A DNA stretch of 64,000 nt from Dyadobacter luticola (GTDB lineage: Bacteria; Bacteroidota; Bacteroidia; Cytophagales; Spirosomataceae): assembly GCF_005860805.1 (NCBI RefSeq), contig NZ_VCEJ01000004.1:1736001-1800000 (forward strand). Reading direction: 5' to 3'. Below, one piece after another: positions 54,301 through 61,832 of this stretch. Below the pieces are notes generated by a model. The model did no database searches and was not told the origin of the DNA. It worked only from the letters and a program-made list of their open reading frames with translations. The number at the start of each line of letters is the position of its first letter. The first letter of the stretch is position 1. The translations under genes were made by a program, and so were the position numbers.

Positions 54301-54876
54301 TTAGCAACAGCCGGAACCTGGTTTGCATGCAGCGCCATCAGCATTTGCAGCTTCCAATTCCTCTTTTTCAGGAGCCGGGCCACAGCAGGATGTGGCCGTG
54401 GAACCCGTTCCGCATGATTGATCTCGCGTTAGTGCTTTGCACTGGGTAAAATCTGGAACCAGGTTGACGGTGAAGCTATCGCTTTCAACTGAAAACTCAC
54501 CTGGGTACATTTGGCGTGTATCGAATTTTGAATTGCCAAACTCGATCTTCACAACCGCATGCGGGTTAAGCGGTAACGACTTTTCCACCAGGTTCACAAT
54601 TTTGAGCGCTTTGCGGACCAGCATCGAGCGGTCAGTTTCACTTATCGGCGGCTCCCACAGCTGCACGATTACCTCCGTCCAGCTATTCATTACACCGCCG
54701 CAATCTACCGAGACAATCGGGGCCTGTTTAATCTCCGTGATGTGAAATGAGCGGTCGACAAACTTACCCGCCTCGTATTGGAATTGCAGGTGCAGATCCA
54801 GATTTTGTTCGAGCGAGCTTTTGAAAGCCTGCCAGGTGAGCGCACCCCGGGTCATAGGGATCAATTGATGGATCAT
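54301..54876 (-). CDS. DUF6428-family protein of arsenic operons
   Basis: 191 residues. I recognise the family from Bacteroidetes ars operons, between arsR and arsC. The body is beta-rich ('APIVSVDCGGVMNSWTEVIV', 'AVVKIEFGNSKFDTRQMYPG'), and the C-terminus is a Cys-rich tail with 'SCGTGSTATSCCGPAPEKEE' and a final 'GSGCC', a likely metalloid-binding site. Function not established; a chaperone or carrier for arsenite is a reasonable guess from the Cys tail and the context. Confidence 0.78.
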   Translation of the reverse strand: MIHQLIPMTRGALTWQAFKSSLEQNLDLHLQFQYEAGKFVDRSFHITEIKQAPIVSVDCGGVMNSWTEVIVQLWEPPISETDRSMLVRKALKIVNLVEKSLPLNPHAVVKIEFGNSKFDTRQMYPGEFSVESDSFTVNLVPDFTQCKALTRDQSCGTGSTATSCCGPAPEKEELEAANADGAACKPGSGCC

Positions 54877-54933
54877 AAATTCATTAGTTATTATTGTAAT
54901 ATTACGATTGATTTGGTCAAAAAAAGTACCTGC

Positions 54934-55263
54934 TTACTTACAGCAGGTCACCTCCTCAAAGGATTCCAGGATAAAGCCGAATACTTGCCGTGCTTCTTCC
55001 CACACCGGAGGATTGATGCAATAGCAAACGCGTGGCGGGTTGATTTCGCCCTGAATGATGCCGATCCGTTTTAGCTCCTTCAAATGCTGGGAAACTGTGG
55101 CCTGGGCAAGATCCAATTCATCCACCAGGTCACCGCAAACACAAGCTTTACGGGCAATCAGTAACTGCAAAATGGCAACCCGCGCAGGGTGAGCGAATGC
55201 TTTTGCCAAATCAGCAATGCGGTTTTGTTGCTCGGTAAATATTTCCGTCTTCGTAATTCCCAT
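54934..55263 (-). CDS. arsR: ArsR-family arsenite-responsive repressor
   Basis: 109 residues from the ATG at 55263 ([20 protein letters not shown]). The frame is open further upstream to 55344, but that part reads like the tail of a MerR protein and is a leftover of a duplication. Winged-helix features: '[15 protein letters not shown]', the metalloid-binding '[20 protein letters not shown]' with CxC in the recognition region, '[16 protein letters not shown]', and a C-terminal 'EEVTCCK' that may complete the As(III) site. It represses the ars operon until arsenite binds. Confidence 0.93.
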   Translation of the reverse strand: MGITKTEIFTEQQNRIADLAKAFAHPARVAILQLLIARKACVCGDLVDELDLAQATVSQHLKELKRIGIIQGEINPPRVCYCINPPVWEEARQVFGFILESFEEVTCCK

Positions 55264-55363
55264 GCTGCAAACATAGCAGAAAAATTTTTCATCGCAATAT
55301 TGCGATTGGATTTCTTCCCACTTGGAGAGAAAATCACTTGTCATCGGGCAGTCAGGTTTCTGG
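55211..55363. repeat. Duplicated merR-arsR junction, copy beside intact arsR
   Basis: Two blocks here match blocks at 56206-56287. Block 1, 55211-55245, differs from 56206-56240 at two of 35 bases and codes the arsR N-terminus ([14 protein letters not shown]). Block 2, 55328-55363, matches 56249-56287 with small changes and on the minus strand codes 'PMTSDFLS', like the tail 'PMLTTDFLS' of the MerR protein. So intact arsR is preceded by a relic merR 3' end. Confidence 0.8.
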
Positions 55364-55460
55364 TCTGACTTTTAGTACGCGCAGCCGAAGAGTGGTACGA
55401 TGCGGCGAAGCGGCATTGAGCATGGTTGGCCATACATGTTTCGCCCATGCAAAGCAAAAT

Positions 55461-56186
55461 CTATCGTGCAGTATGGCGCTTCGCCCAATATTTTTTTAGG
55501 TCAGAATAAATCCGGTCGGGATAGAATGTGAGCCCGTAACTATAATAAGGGCCTTTGAAATGTTCCCGGAAGACGGTCTGCCTCGCAGCATTACGGTAGC
55601 CAATTTGCAGGCCGAACCCTACCCAAGGTGTAGCTTTGAATTCCCCGTATGCCCCGAGTTGATAAGGCACGAAGTAGAAGTGACCGCTGCCGAGTTGGGC
55701 ATCATCGGATATCCGGCGATAATGTGCTGATTCACTGCCCAAGCCCATTTCAACCGGAATGTATACCGTCCAACGCGGATTCCGGTATAGGGGGAACCAA
55801 TAGCCCAGGCTCGCAAACCCGACATCAGTACGGGTGTAGTATTCCAGGTTGATGCGGTGGGCATGGCTCCTATGCAAATCGATCAACCGTTGCTTAGCCC
55901 CGTAACTTAGCCAGTAGTAACCAAGTGTGAGCTTGTGTTGCCCTTTCCCGAAGGCGATACCTCCTAAAATGCCATTGATCGTAATGTGTTTCCCCTCGAT
56001 GATTGTACTGCGTGAATCCAGACTTAGCACACCGTGCATGGAGGCTCGCGCGGTTGAATCGGACTGACCTGCACGGCAAGGCGCGGCCGGTAAGAGTAGG
56101 ACTGCCAGGATCAGGATGGAAAATACCTTTTTGGATAAAGCCTGGATATGGCCGATCGGGCGGGATGGATTATATATTTGGAACAT
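55461..56186 (-). CDS. Outer-membrane beta-barrel-like protein of unknown function
   Basis: 241 residues; signal peptide 'KKVFSILILAVLLLPAAPCR'. The mature part alternates as in porin-like barrels: 'HKLTLGYYWLSYGAKQRLID', 'WTVYIPVEMGLGSESAHYRR', 'ATPWVGFGLQIGYRNAARQT'. The start is uncertain because the frame continues upstream into a relic arsR N-terminus ('KEIFTEQRNRIADLAE') fused in frame; the ATG at 56186 is used. No family recognised. It may be a hitchhiker within the duplicated segment. Confidence 0.75.
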   Translation of the reverse strand: MFQIYNPSRPIGHIQALSKKVFSILILAVLLLPAAPCRAGQSDSTARASMHGVLSLDSRSTIIEGKHITINGILGGIAFGKGQHKLTLGYYWLSYGAKQRLIDLHRSHAHRINLEYYTRTDVGFASLGYWFPLYRNPRWTVYIPVEMGLGSESAHYRRISDDAQLGSGHFYFVPYQLGAYGEFKATPWVGFGLQIGYRNAARQTVFREHFKGPYYSYGLTFYPDRIYSDLKKYWAKRHTAR

Positions 56187-56205
56187 AACAAAAACTTCTG
56201 CGAGA

Positions 56206-56287
56206 TCGGCAATGCGGTTTCGTTGCTCGGTAAATATTTCTTTAAGAAAGAAAATCTGTCGTCAGCATCGGGCAGTTGGGTTCCTGG
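56206..56287. repeat. Duplicated merR-arsR junction, copy beside intact merR
   Basis: Counterpart of 55211-55363. Here merR is intact and runs through block 2 (its last residues 'PMLTTDFLS'), while arsR is reduced to its N-terminal codons (block 1), followed directly by the barrel-protein frame. The spacing between the blocks is 8 bases here and 82 bases in the other copy, so a deletion of about 75 bases separates them. Confidence 0.8.
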
Positions 56288-56652
56288 GCATTTGAGCAGC
56301 AATCCTGCAAACACTTGTCGACACTGCGCTGCATCAGTTGCCTGAGTTCGATGAGTTGCATGATCTTCTGATCGATTAAGGATACTTTTTCCGAGATGAT
56401 CTCTGATACGTTCTGACAGGAGGCCTGATTGGTTTCGATCAGGTCCAGAAAACTGGCGGTTTCGTTCAACGTAAAGCCAAACCCTTTGATGCGCTTGATT
56501 TGAAAAAGCCTCTGTAAAGTATGCTCAGAATATTCTTTGTAGTTATTAAACCTCCTTTCTTTGCGGCCGACAGCTATCAGGCCTTGCTTCTCGTAAAAAC
56601 GGATTGTGTCCCTGGACAACCCAGTTTGTTTTGATAGTTCACCAATCAGCAT
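56242..56652 (-). CDS. MerR-family metal-responsive regulator
   Basis: 136 residues. N-terminal MerR helix-turn-helix and wing: 'MLIGELSKQTGLSRDTIRFY' then EKQGL and 'RRFNNYKEYSEHTLQRLFQI'. A dimer helix follows, and the C-terminal end has a Cys-containing metal loop, 'CLQDCCSNAQEPNCPM', resembling the ligand set of heavy-metal sensors. It is divergent from a small membrane protein and YnfA gene, which it likely controls. The metal is uncertain; mercury, lead or cadmium are all possible. Its last residues lie in the duplicated block. Confidence 0.9.
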   Translation of the reverse strand: MLIGELSKQTGLSRDTIRFYEKQGLIAVGRKERRFNNYKEYSEHTLQRLFQIKRIKGFGFTLNETASFLDLIETNQASCQNVSEIISEKVSLIDQKIMQLIELRQLMQRSVDKCLQDCCSNAQEPNCPMLTTDFLS

Positions 56653-56719
56653 ATTTTTTTGGTTGAGGTTCTTGACAATTGACTATTGTCCACGGTTTAG
56701 TTTTACGTCTAAAAATATC

Positions 56720-56974
56720 ATGAAAAATAGGAAAAATCTCCCGGTTATAGGTTTGAGTATCTTTGCCTGTGCCGTTTGCTGCGCTGCGCCCATTCTAGGG
56801 TCTGTCTTCGGTGTAGCTGTATTGACTTGGCTAAGTTACTGGACCAACAGCGTCGCCGTTGTATTTATCGGCCTGGTGGTTTTCGTTTTTATTCTCAGAA
56901 ATACGAGAAAGGTGCCATGTGCCACCTGCGGGAGTGACTGCGATTGTAAACTTGAAAATGGAAATGCTGACTAG
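56720..56974 (+). CDS. Small membrane protein with Cys pairs, MerF/MerT-like
   Basis: 84 residues from the ATG at 56720. Two membrane helices: 'PVIGLSIFACAVCCAAPILG' with a Cys pair in the first, and 'SVAVVFIGLVVFVFILR'. The tail 'KVPCATCGSDCDCKL' adds four Cys. Mercuric transport proteins (MerF, MerT) have a similar vicinal Cys pair in helix 1 and a cytoplasmic Cys pair, and the divergent MerR regulator fits metal transport. Assignment to Mer is not certain; related short proteins are also annotated only as hypothetical. Confidence 0.7.
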   Translation: MKNRKNLPVIGLSIFACAVCCAAPILGSVFGVAVLTWLSYWTNSVAVVFIGLVVFVFILRNTRKVPCATCGSDCDCKLENGNAD

Positions 56975-56994
56975 CCTTTGTCTTAAAATAAATT

Positions 56995-57324
56995 ATGACA
57001 GTTATTAAATCTTTATTGGTATTCATCCTGGCCGGCCTATGTGAAATTGGCGGTGGGTATTTGGTCTGGTTGTGGCTCAAAGAAGGTAAACCACTCTGGT
57101 TCGGCATCCTGGGTGGGGTGATCCTTGCTTTGTACGGCGTGGTGGCTACATTCCAGCCGACCGGATTTGGCCGCGTCTATGCCACATACGGCGGTATATT
57201 TATCGTGATGGCGCTTATATGGGCCTGGCAGGTAGACGGTTTCCGGCCCGACAAATACGATCTGATTGGCGCGGCCATTGCCCTCATCGGTGTTTGTATC
57301 ATTTACTATGCTCCGCGCCCGTAA
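56995..57324 (+). CDS. ynfA: YnfA-family (UPF0060) inner-membrane protein
   Basis: 109 residues, four membrane helices: '[20 protein letters not shown]', '[20 protein letters not shown]', '[20 protein letters not shown]', '[20 protein letters not shown]'. These segments, including '[11 protein letters not shown]' and the C-terminal 'YAPRP', are diagnostic for YnfA, an SMR-like family implicated in efflux. It follows the Cys-rich membrane protein by 20 bases, so they share a transcript under the MerR-type regulator. It converges with the thioredoxin-like gene with only three bases between the stops. Confidence 0.95.
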   Translation: MTVIKSLLVFILAGLCEIGGGYLVWLWLKEGKPLWFGILGGVILALYGVVATFQPTGFGRVYATYGGIFIVMALIWAWQVDGFRPDKYDLIGAAIALIGVCIIYYAPRP

Positions 57325-57327
57325 TGC

Positions 57328-57945
57328 CTACGCTTTTTTCCATTTAATCCCGCAGCCAATCGCCTTCGCTGTCGGTATTGCGATGGACTTATTTTCCAAA
57401 AGCGCATTCACCGCATTGGCGACGTATTTTTCACTGGCCTGACTACGATCCTGGGCATTGTTGTCGATCGCACCGATGTAGCGGACGATGAAATCAGCAC
57501 CATCCCGCTGAACCACAAAAACGGTTGGTGTATGCGTTGCCCCGTAGGTTTTGGCAATTTGTTGGGTTTCGTCAGTCAGATAAGGAAACGAATATTCCCG
57601 ATCGGAAGAACGTTTTTTCATTGCCTGGAAATTATCGCCGGGAGAAAGTGCTGCATCATTCGCATTGATTGCGATCACTGGATAGCCTTTTGAAGCAAAC
57701 TGTTTGTCCAGATCCATTACCCGTTGTTCATAAGCCTGAGCGACTGGGCAGGTGTTGCAGGTAAACACGAGGATAAAACCTTTCGCTGATTGATTAGTAG
57801 AGAGGGAAACCATATTCCCATCAACATTTTTTAGCGAAAAATCCATGGCCTTTTCGCCTACCTGGTAACCTGGCTGTAAAACGGTAAACCGAGCAAAAAC
57901 GAAAAGCGACGTCAGGGTCACGGCCAATGCAAATAGTGATTTCAT
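57328..57945 (-). CDS. Secreted thioredoxin-fold protein (AhpC/TSA-redoxin type)
   Basis: 205 residues with an N-terminal membrane/signal segment (SLFALAVTLTSLFVFARFTV). Thioredoxin fold: 'GFILVFTCNTCPVAQAYEQR' with CNTC in the peroxiredoxin-like position, 'YPVIAINANDAALSPGDNFQ', 'YGATHTPTVFVVQRDGADFI' with cis-Pro. It acts outside the cytoplasm as a disulfide/thiol protein; family members are typical of Bacteroidetes 'thioredoxin family protein' annotations. It lies on the same strand as the TlpA-like gene, 17 bases apart, and the two form a redox operon. Confidence 0.9.
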   Translation of the reverse strand: MKSLFALAVTLTSLFVFARFTVLQPGYQVGEKAMDFSLKNVDGNMVSLSTNQSAKGFILVFTCNTCPVAQAYEQRVMDLDKQFASKGYPVIAINANDAALSPGDNFQAMKKRSSDREYSFPYLTDETQQIAKTYGATHTPTVFVVQRDGADFIVRYIGAIDNNAQDRSQASEKYVANAVNALLENKSIAIPTAKAIGCGIKWKKA

Positions 57946-57962
57946 ATTCGTGTTGGTTTAGA

Positions 57963-58451
57963 TTATTGAATAAATGTTTTCAATTCTGCGGCTAGTTCTG
58001 CTTCGGTGAAAGGGCGCTCGTAGCTTTTTCTGGTTTTGGAATCGATAATGAGTGTAAAAGGCAATGCGCCAGACCATTCGGGTGAAACTTTGTCGATCCA
58101 GGAATTATAATCAGGCTCGTTCAACAATACTACCTTGGCTGATTTGATCCCTTTTCGGACAACGAAAGGTTCTACCTTCTTTTTTAGCAGCGATGCGGCA
58201 TCCAGGCTTACCAATAGCACTTTCACTTTCTTCTTGGCGTACTGTGCGCTGATTTTTTCAAAATGCGGCAGCTCGGTAACGCAAGGCAGGCACCAAGTCG
58301 CCCAAAAATTCACAACCAATGTAGAATCGCCGGGTTTGTCCAGGATTTCACGAAGTTCCAGATATTTGATTACCCGGATCTGCTGGGGGTAGGCAATATG
58401 TCCCAAACAAAACAAGATGAGGACGAAGAGCCATTTTTGATAACCAACCAT
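57963..58451 (-). CDS. TlpA/ResA-like thiol-disulfide oxidoreductase
   Basis: 162 residues with signal peptide (QKWLFVLILFCLGHIAYPQ). The active site 'VVNFWATWCLPCVTELPHFE' has WCLPC, and 'SGALPFTLIIDSKTRKSYER' carries the cis-Pro. TlpA-like proteins are periplasmic reductants that keep Cys residues of partner proteins reduced. The neighbours are another thioredoxin-fold protein and a Cys-containing exported protein, together a small envelope redox set next to metal resistance genes. Confidence 0.92.
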   Translation of the reverse strand: MVGYQKWLFVLILFCLGHIAYPQQIRVIKYLELREILDKPGDSTLVVNFWATWCLPCVTELPHFEKISAQYAKKKVKVLLVSLDAASLLKKKVEPFVVRKGIKSAKVVLLNEPDYNSWIDKVSPEWSGALPFTLIIDSKTRKSYERPFTEAELAAELKTFIQ

Positions 58452-58502
58452 AAATACAATTTACAGAAAACCTCTGAAACGCAGGCCTTGTTTGGAGGTA
58501 AG

Positions 58503-58922
58503 TCAATGTTTATTAGGTAGTTTATCCAGCTCCATCACCAGATAAACCATTTCCTTAGTCTCTACCGAATCCCCCATTCTAAGCAACACCGGCCCGTCGC
58601 CGGGACTGAAAGTGAGCTGGAAACGAAGCCACGGACAGCACAGCCTCTCAAACTGGATAAACTCAAAAAGATCCTTGCTTAGAGTGCTGTCGGGTTTTTG
58701 AAAAACCAGCTCATAGCTGGCCGGTCCTTCCAGAGTTTTGTCGATTTTTTTGAAAAGCGTCTGGTGAAGTTCCTGCATCCTCTGAATCTGATCTTTGTCA
58801 GTGAGTTTGCAAGCCAGCGCGATCTTTTCTTTCAGCTTATTGGTAAGTTCCATATCCGATGATTGTCCGAAACAAGTCGCGGCAAGTAGCCAGAGAATCC
58901 CGCTGAAAAGAATGGTTTTCAT
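58503..58922 (-). CDS. Exported Cys-containing protein of a metal-resistance-associated family
   Basis: 139 residues from the ATG at 58922 (MKTILFSGILWLLAATCFGQ signal). The mature part reads 'ACKLTDKDQIQRMQELHQTL' then 'ELVFQKPDSTLSKDLFEFIQ' and 'FERLCCPWLRFQLTFSPGDG'. The ER-CCPxLxF motif with an upstream Cys and a 'GPVLLRM' strand is a pattern I have seen in small proteins next to merR-type genes; no function is established. The three Cys could bind metal. It is encoded upstream of the TlpA-like gene on the same strand. Confidence 0.7.
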   Translation of the reverse strand: MKTILFSGILWLLAATCFGQSSDMELTNKLKEKIALACKLTDKDQIQRMQELHQTLFKKIDKTLEGPASYELVFQKPDSTLSKDLFEFIQFERLCCPWLRFQLTFSPGDGPVLLRMGDSVETKEMVYLVMELDKLPNKH

Positions 58923-59024
58923 ATCTTTTTGGGACAAATATAAACCGTGGAGTATAGTCCATTGTCAAGGAAATAGTCTGCTTTATCCTTCTGAGCGCCG
59001 CTTCTTTTTTCGCTATCACTCATT

Positions 59025-59873
59025 TTAGCCAAGCCCTGCAATCCGCTCCCGGCAAACCCGCTCCGTCAAATCCCTCAATAGCGCCACCCGACCTCCTAAA
59101 TATTCCAACTCCGCCTTCTCAATCCTGTAATTCCTGTTATACCTCGCATCGATATAAGCCTTTTTAAGAAGTATAAATAGCCGCCTATCTTCCTCCGTAG
59201 ACATTGGAAAAATAGTCGCGAACTCTGCATGTTGTTTAACGACCTGACTTCCCAATATTTCTATGTCATGGATTCGCGGCTTGTAGTCAGTGAAAACAAG
59301 AAGAATTGCCGAGTAAAATCTTTCCACGGTTTGATGCAAGAGGAAAGCGGCTTCCTTAAAATTTGACCGGTTAAAGGTATCGTGATAGCTGAGAAAGAAA
59401 TTTGAAGCACTTTCAAACCAGTGCTCAAATTCGTCAGTCGATTTTTCGACGCGTTGCGCGGAGTTAAGTTCTTTCGGCTCAGATAAGGAGAATTTTCCGG
59501 AATCGAAAAGCATGACTCCTTCTTTCAGAATATCGACAAAGAAGTAGTAATTCCGTTCGATCTTGTCGTTCACGAAGCCAATGCTGTGATAGATAATGCT
59601 TGTTCTGGTGATGTCCTCGTTGGCCATCAGTTCCTCTTCCAGCTCACGGGATTTCTTGACTTGCTTTGCCGAATTCTTGTCTTTGGTGACGATCAGAATG
59701 TCAAAATCGCTCACATACTCATATTTTTCCTGATAATCCTCCACCCAGTCGCCCCGCGCATAGCTGCCGAAGAGAATGATCATTTCTGCCTGGACTTTGT
59801 CCAGGATAATTTGGGTAAGTGTTTTTAACTGATCTTGTTTGTTTTGTGGTAGATGAGAGAGGGTGGTTTTCAT
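59025..59873 (-). CDS. Nucleotidyltransferase (MNT) fused to a HEPN domain
   Basis: 282 residues from the ATG at 59873 (MKTTLSHLPQNK). N-terminal minimal nucleotidyltransferase: 'AEMIILFGSYARGDWVEDYQ' with GSxARG, and 'YEYVSDFDILIVTKDKNSAK' with the DxD pair. C-terminal HEPN region from about 160: 'FEHWFESASNFFLSYHDTFN', 'EAAFLLHQTVERFYSAILLV' and 'KKAYIDARYNRNY'. MNT and HEPN are often separate toxin-antitoxin partners; here they are in one chain. The RxxxxH RNase motif of toxic HEPN domains is not visible, so a non-toxic or tRNA-related role is possible. Confidence 0.87.
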   Translation of the reverse strand: MKTTLSHLPQNKQDQLKTLTQIILDKVQAEMIILFGSYARGDWVEDYQEKYEYVSDFDILIVTKDKNSAKQVKKSRELEEELMANEDITRTSIIYHSIGFVNDKIERNYYFFVDILKEGVMLFDSGKFSLSEPKELNSAQRVEKSTDEFEHWFESASNFFLSYHDTFNRSNFKEAAFLLHQTVERFYSAILLVFTDYKPRIHDIEILGSQVVKQHAEFATIFPMSTEEDRRLFILLKKAYIDARYNRNYRIEKAELEYLGGRVALLRDLTERVCRERIAGLG

Positions 59874-59999
59874 TCGTGTGTAGGTTTTTGAAATTTCGGT
59901 AAGATACAAAATTTGAAACTTTGGCGTCGCTTGTGGCAGCTGTCGGCGATTTTTGCTGGAACAGTTATAATGTAAGTACAGAAACTTGACACTTACACT

Positions 60000-61190
60000 A
60001 TGACTAATAAAAGCCCCAATCATGCTGACAAGAAAATGCAAAGGCGCACATTTCTGAGCGGAGTTGTCCCTGCAATGGCGGGCACAACGCTTTTTCCTTT
60101 CGCACCTACACCATTGATAGAAAAGAATGATGCATTTCCAGGTCTGATTACCAGGGAGAAAGAGCCTTCCAACCTGGAATTCCCTTTTGCAACATTAAAG
60201 GGAAGAATTACCCCTAATGCCCAGTTTTTTGTCCGAAGCCATTTCCCATTTCCGAAGCTTGATCCTGACGTCTGGAAATTGTCATTAACGGGCGATGTAA
60301 AAAGAGCAATTACCATTTCGTATGATGAGCTTCGTAAAATGCCATCGAAGACCGTGATGGCGACATTGGAATGCGCCGGTAACGGTAGGGCCAAACTGGC
60401 ACCGAAGGTCAAGGGGCTTTTATGGGAGCAGGGTGCGGTTGGTAACGCTGAATGGACAGGCGTACCGCTGTCCGCATTGCTAGAAAAAGCGGGATTGAAT
60501 GCGGACGTTTTAGAAATTATCCTTGAAGGGGCTGACAAGGGGGAAATCACGGAAGAACCCAGGTCGCCCGGGGAGATACGTTTCGCCCGAAGCATTTCTC
60601 TCAAAAAAGCATTGGAAGCAAATGTGCTGATTGCCTATCAAATGAACGGCAAAGATCTTCCCATTGCTCATGGGTATCCCGTCCGGGCGATCATCCCAGG
60701 CTGGTACGGTATGGCATCCATCAAATGGCTCACCAACATTATTGCGACAAGCAAACCTTTCGAAGGGTATTGGCAGACTATTGAATATGCATATTGGAAA
60801 AGGCAAGCCAACCAGCCGACGCTTACCGCAGTTACGGCGGTCGAAGCAAAGGCGGAAATCGCACGGCCAATGCTGCATGAGATTGTTCCTGCTGGCAAAC
60901 CATACCGCATCCATGGGGCAGCCTGGTGTGGCGAGAAGTCAGTTATTAAGGTCGAAATAAGTACGGACAACGGACTGAGCTGGCAGGGTGTCAAACTGTT
61001 GGATACGGAGATCCCAAATGTATGGCGTTTATGGGAATTCAATTGGCACGTGCCCTCTAAGCCGTCAACGGCGGGGATTTTAGTCCGTGCTACCGATTCC
61101 GATGGCCATGTCCAGCCCGATAAGCACGATCCCGACCGGAGAACCTACATGGTCAATAAAACTGTGGCGATGGAGGTTGAAATAGGATAG
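60000..61190 (+). CDS. Exported molybdopterin-dependent sulfite oxidase-like enzyme
   Basis: 396 residues; a Tat-type signal 'RRTFLSGVVPAMAGTTLFPF' follows the first ATG, and an ATG at 60036 is also possible. The Moco domain has 'VMATLECAGNGRAKLAPKVK' with the Mo-binding Cys, 'GNAEWTGVPLSALLEKAGLN', 'YQMNGKDLPIAHGYPVRAII' and 'GWYGMASIKWLTNI'. A C-terminal Mo-co dimerisation Ig-like domain follows ('YRIHGAAWCGEKSVIKVEIS', 'WRLWEFNWHVPSKP'). It oxidises sulfite to sulfate in the periplasm. A second such enzyme and a YeiH transporter lie downstream. Confidence 0.94.
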   Translation: MTNKSPNHADKKMQRRTFLSGVVPAMAGTTLFPFAPTPLIEKNDAFPGLITREKEPSNLEFPFATLKGRITPNAQFFVRSHFPFPKLDPDVWKLSLTGDVKRAITISYDELRKMPSKTVMATLECAGNGRAKLAPKVKGLLWEQGAVGNAEWTGVPLSALLEKAGLNADVLEIILEGADKGEITEEPRSPGEIRFARSISLKKALEANVLIAYQMNGKDLPIAHGYPVRAIIPGWYGMASIKWLTNIIATSKPFEGYWQTIEYAYWKRQANQPTLTAVTAVEAKAEIARPMLHEIVPAGKPYRIHGAAWCGEKSVIKVEISTDNGLSWQGVKLLDTEIPNVWRLWEFNWHVPSKPSTAGILVRATDSDGHVQPDKHDPDRRTYMVNKTVAMEVEIG

Positions 61191-61230
61191 AAATCCTTAT
61201 TCCATATTTTGAATTGTATTTTATTAGACC

Positions 61231-61734
61231 ATGCTAGCCATTTCTGAGATTTATCGACCTAATCAGGTAAAAATTCTTTTTGTCGCGGAGGCCCCTGGCG
61301 GCGGCGAGAAGCATTTTTATCATGGTAATACCAATTTATATCGAACGATCAGGGGCGCTTTTGAAATAGTGTACGGTAACTTTAACTCGCCGGAAGACTT
61401 TATAAAGTTCTTCAAGTCAATCGGCTGTTTCCTGGATCATTTGAGCCAGGCCCCACTGGACAAAACCAACAGGCAAGCACGTTTGGAAGGTAGAAAAAGC
61501 GCGGTAGCATCGCTGTCCAGCCGGATCAATGAAATGAATCCCGAGATAGTGGTTGTGTTGATGAGAGAGATAACGCCCTTTGTTGAAAGTGCTCTGGGGC
61601 AGTCGAATATAAGGTCCGTACAGTCGCTACTGGTCGTCCCTTATCCGGCTGGAAGTCACGCGAATAAACAAAACTGCATTAGTGAAATAACCCAAATCTT
61701 GAAGCAGTACGGGCCGGAAAGTGATTTTGCCTGA
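61231..61734 (+). CDS. Uracil-DNA-glycosylase-like superfamily protein
   Basis: 167 residues. The beginning 'VKILFVAEAPGGGEKHFYHG' and the middle 'INEMNPEIVVVLMREITPFV' fit the Rossmann-like UDG superfamily fold, and 'LLVVPYPAGSHANKQNCISE' matches the last active-site region (PxPxxxH-type: PYPAGSH). Motif identity is partial, so base specificity cannot be told; the protein could be a diverged or non-glycosylase member. It is on the same strand as the sulfite enzymes but need not be functionally linked. Confidence 0.6.
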   Translation: MLAISEIYRPNQVKILFVAEAPGGGEKHFYHGNTNLYRTIRGAFEIVYGNFNSPEDFIKFFKSIGCFLDHLSQAPLDKTNRQARLEGRKSAVASLSSRINEMNPEIVVVLMREITPFVESALGQSNIRSVQSLLVVPYPAGSHANKQNCISEITQILKQYGPESDFA

Positions 61735-61832
61735 CCTGCCGATGATAACCTGAGGTGATTAACCATCACTTATTTTGATGAAAATCAACGGTGACAGGAT
61801 TGCAACTTTGCATATCAAAAACACACAGTGTT

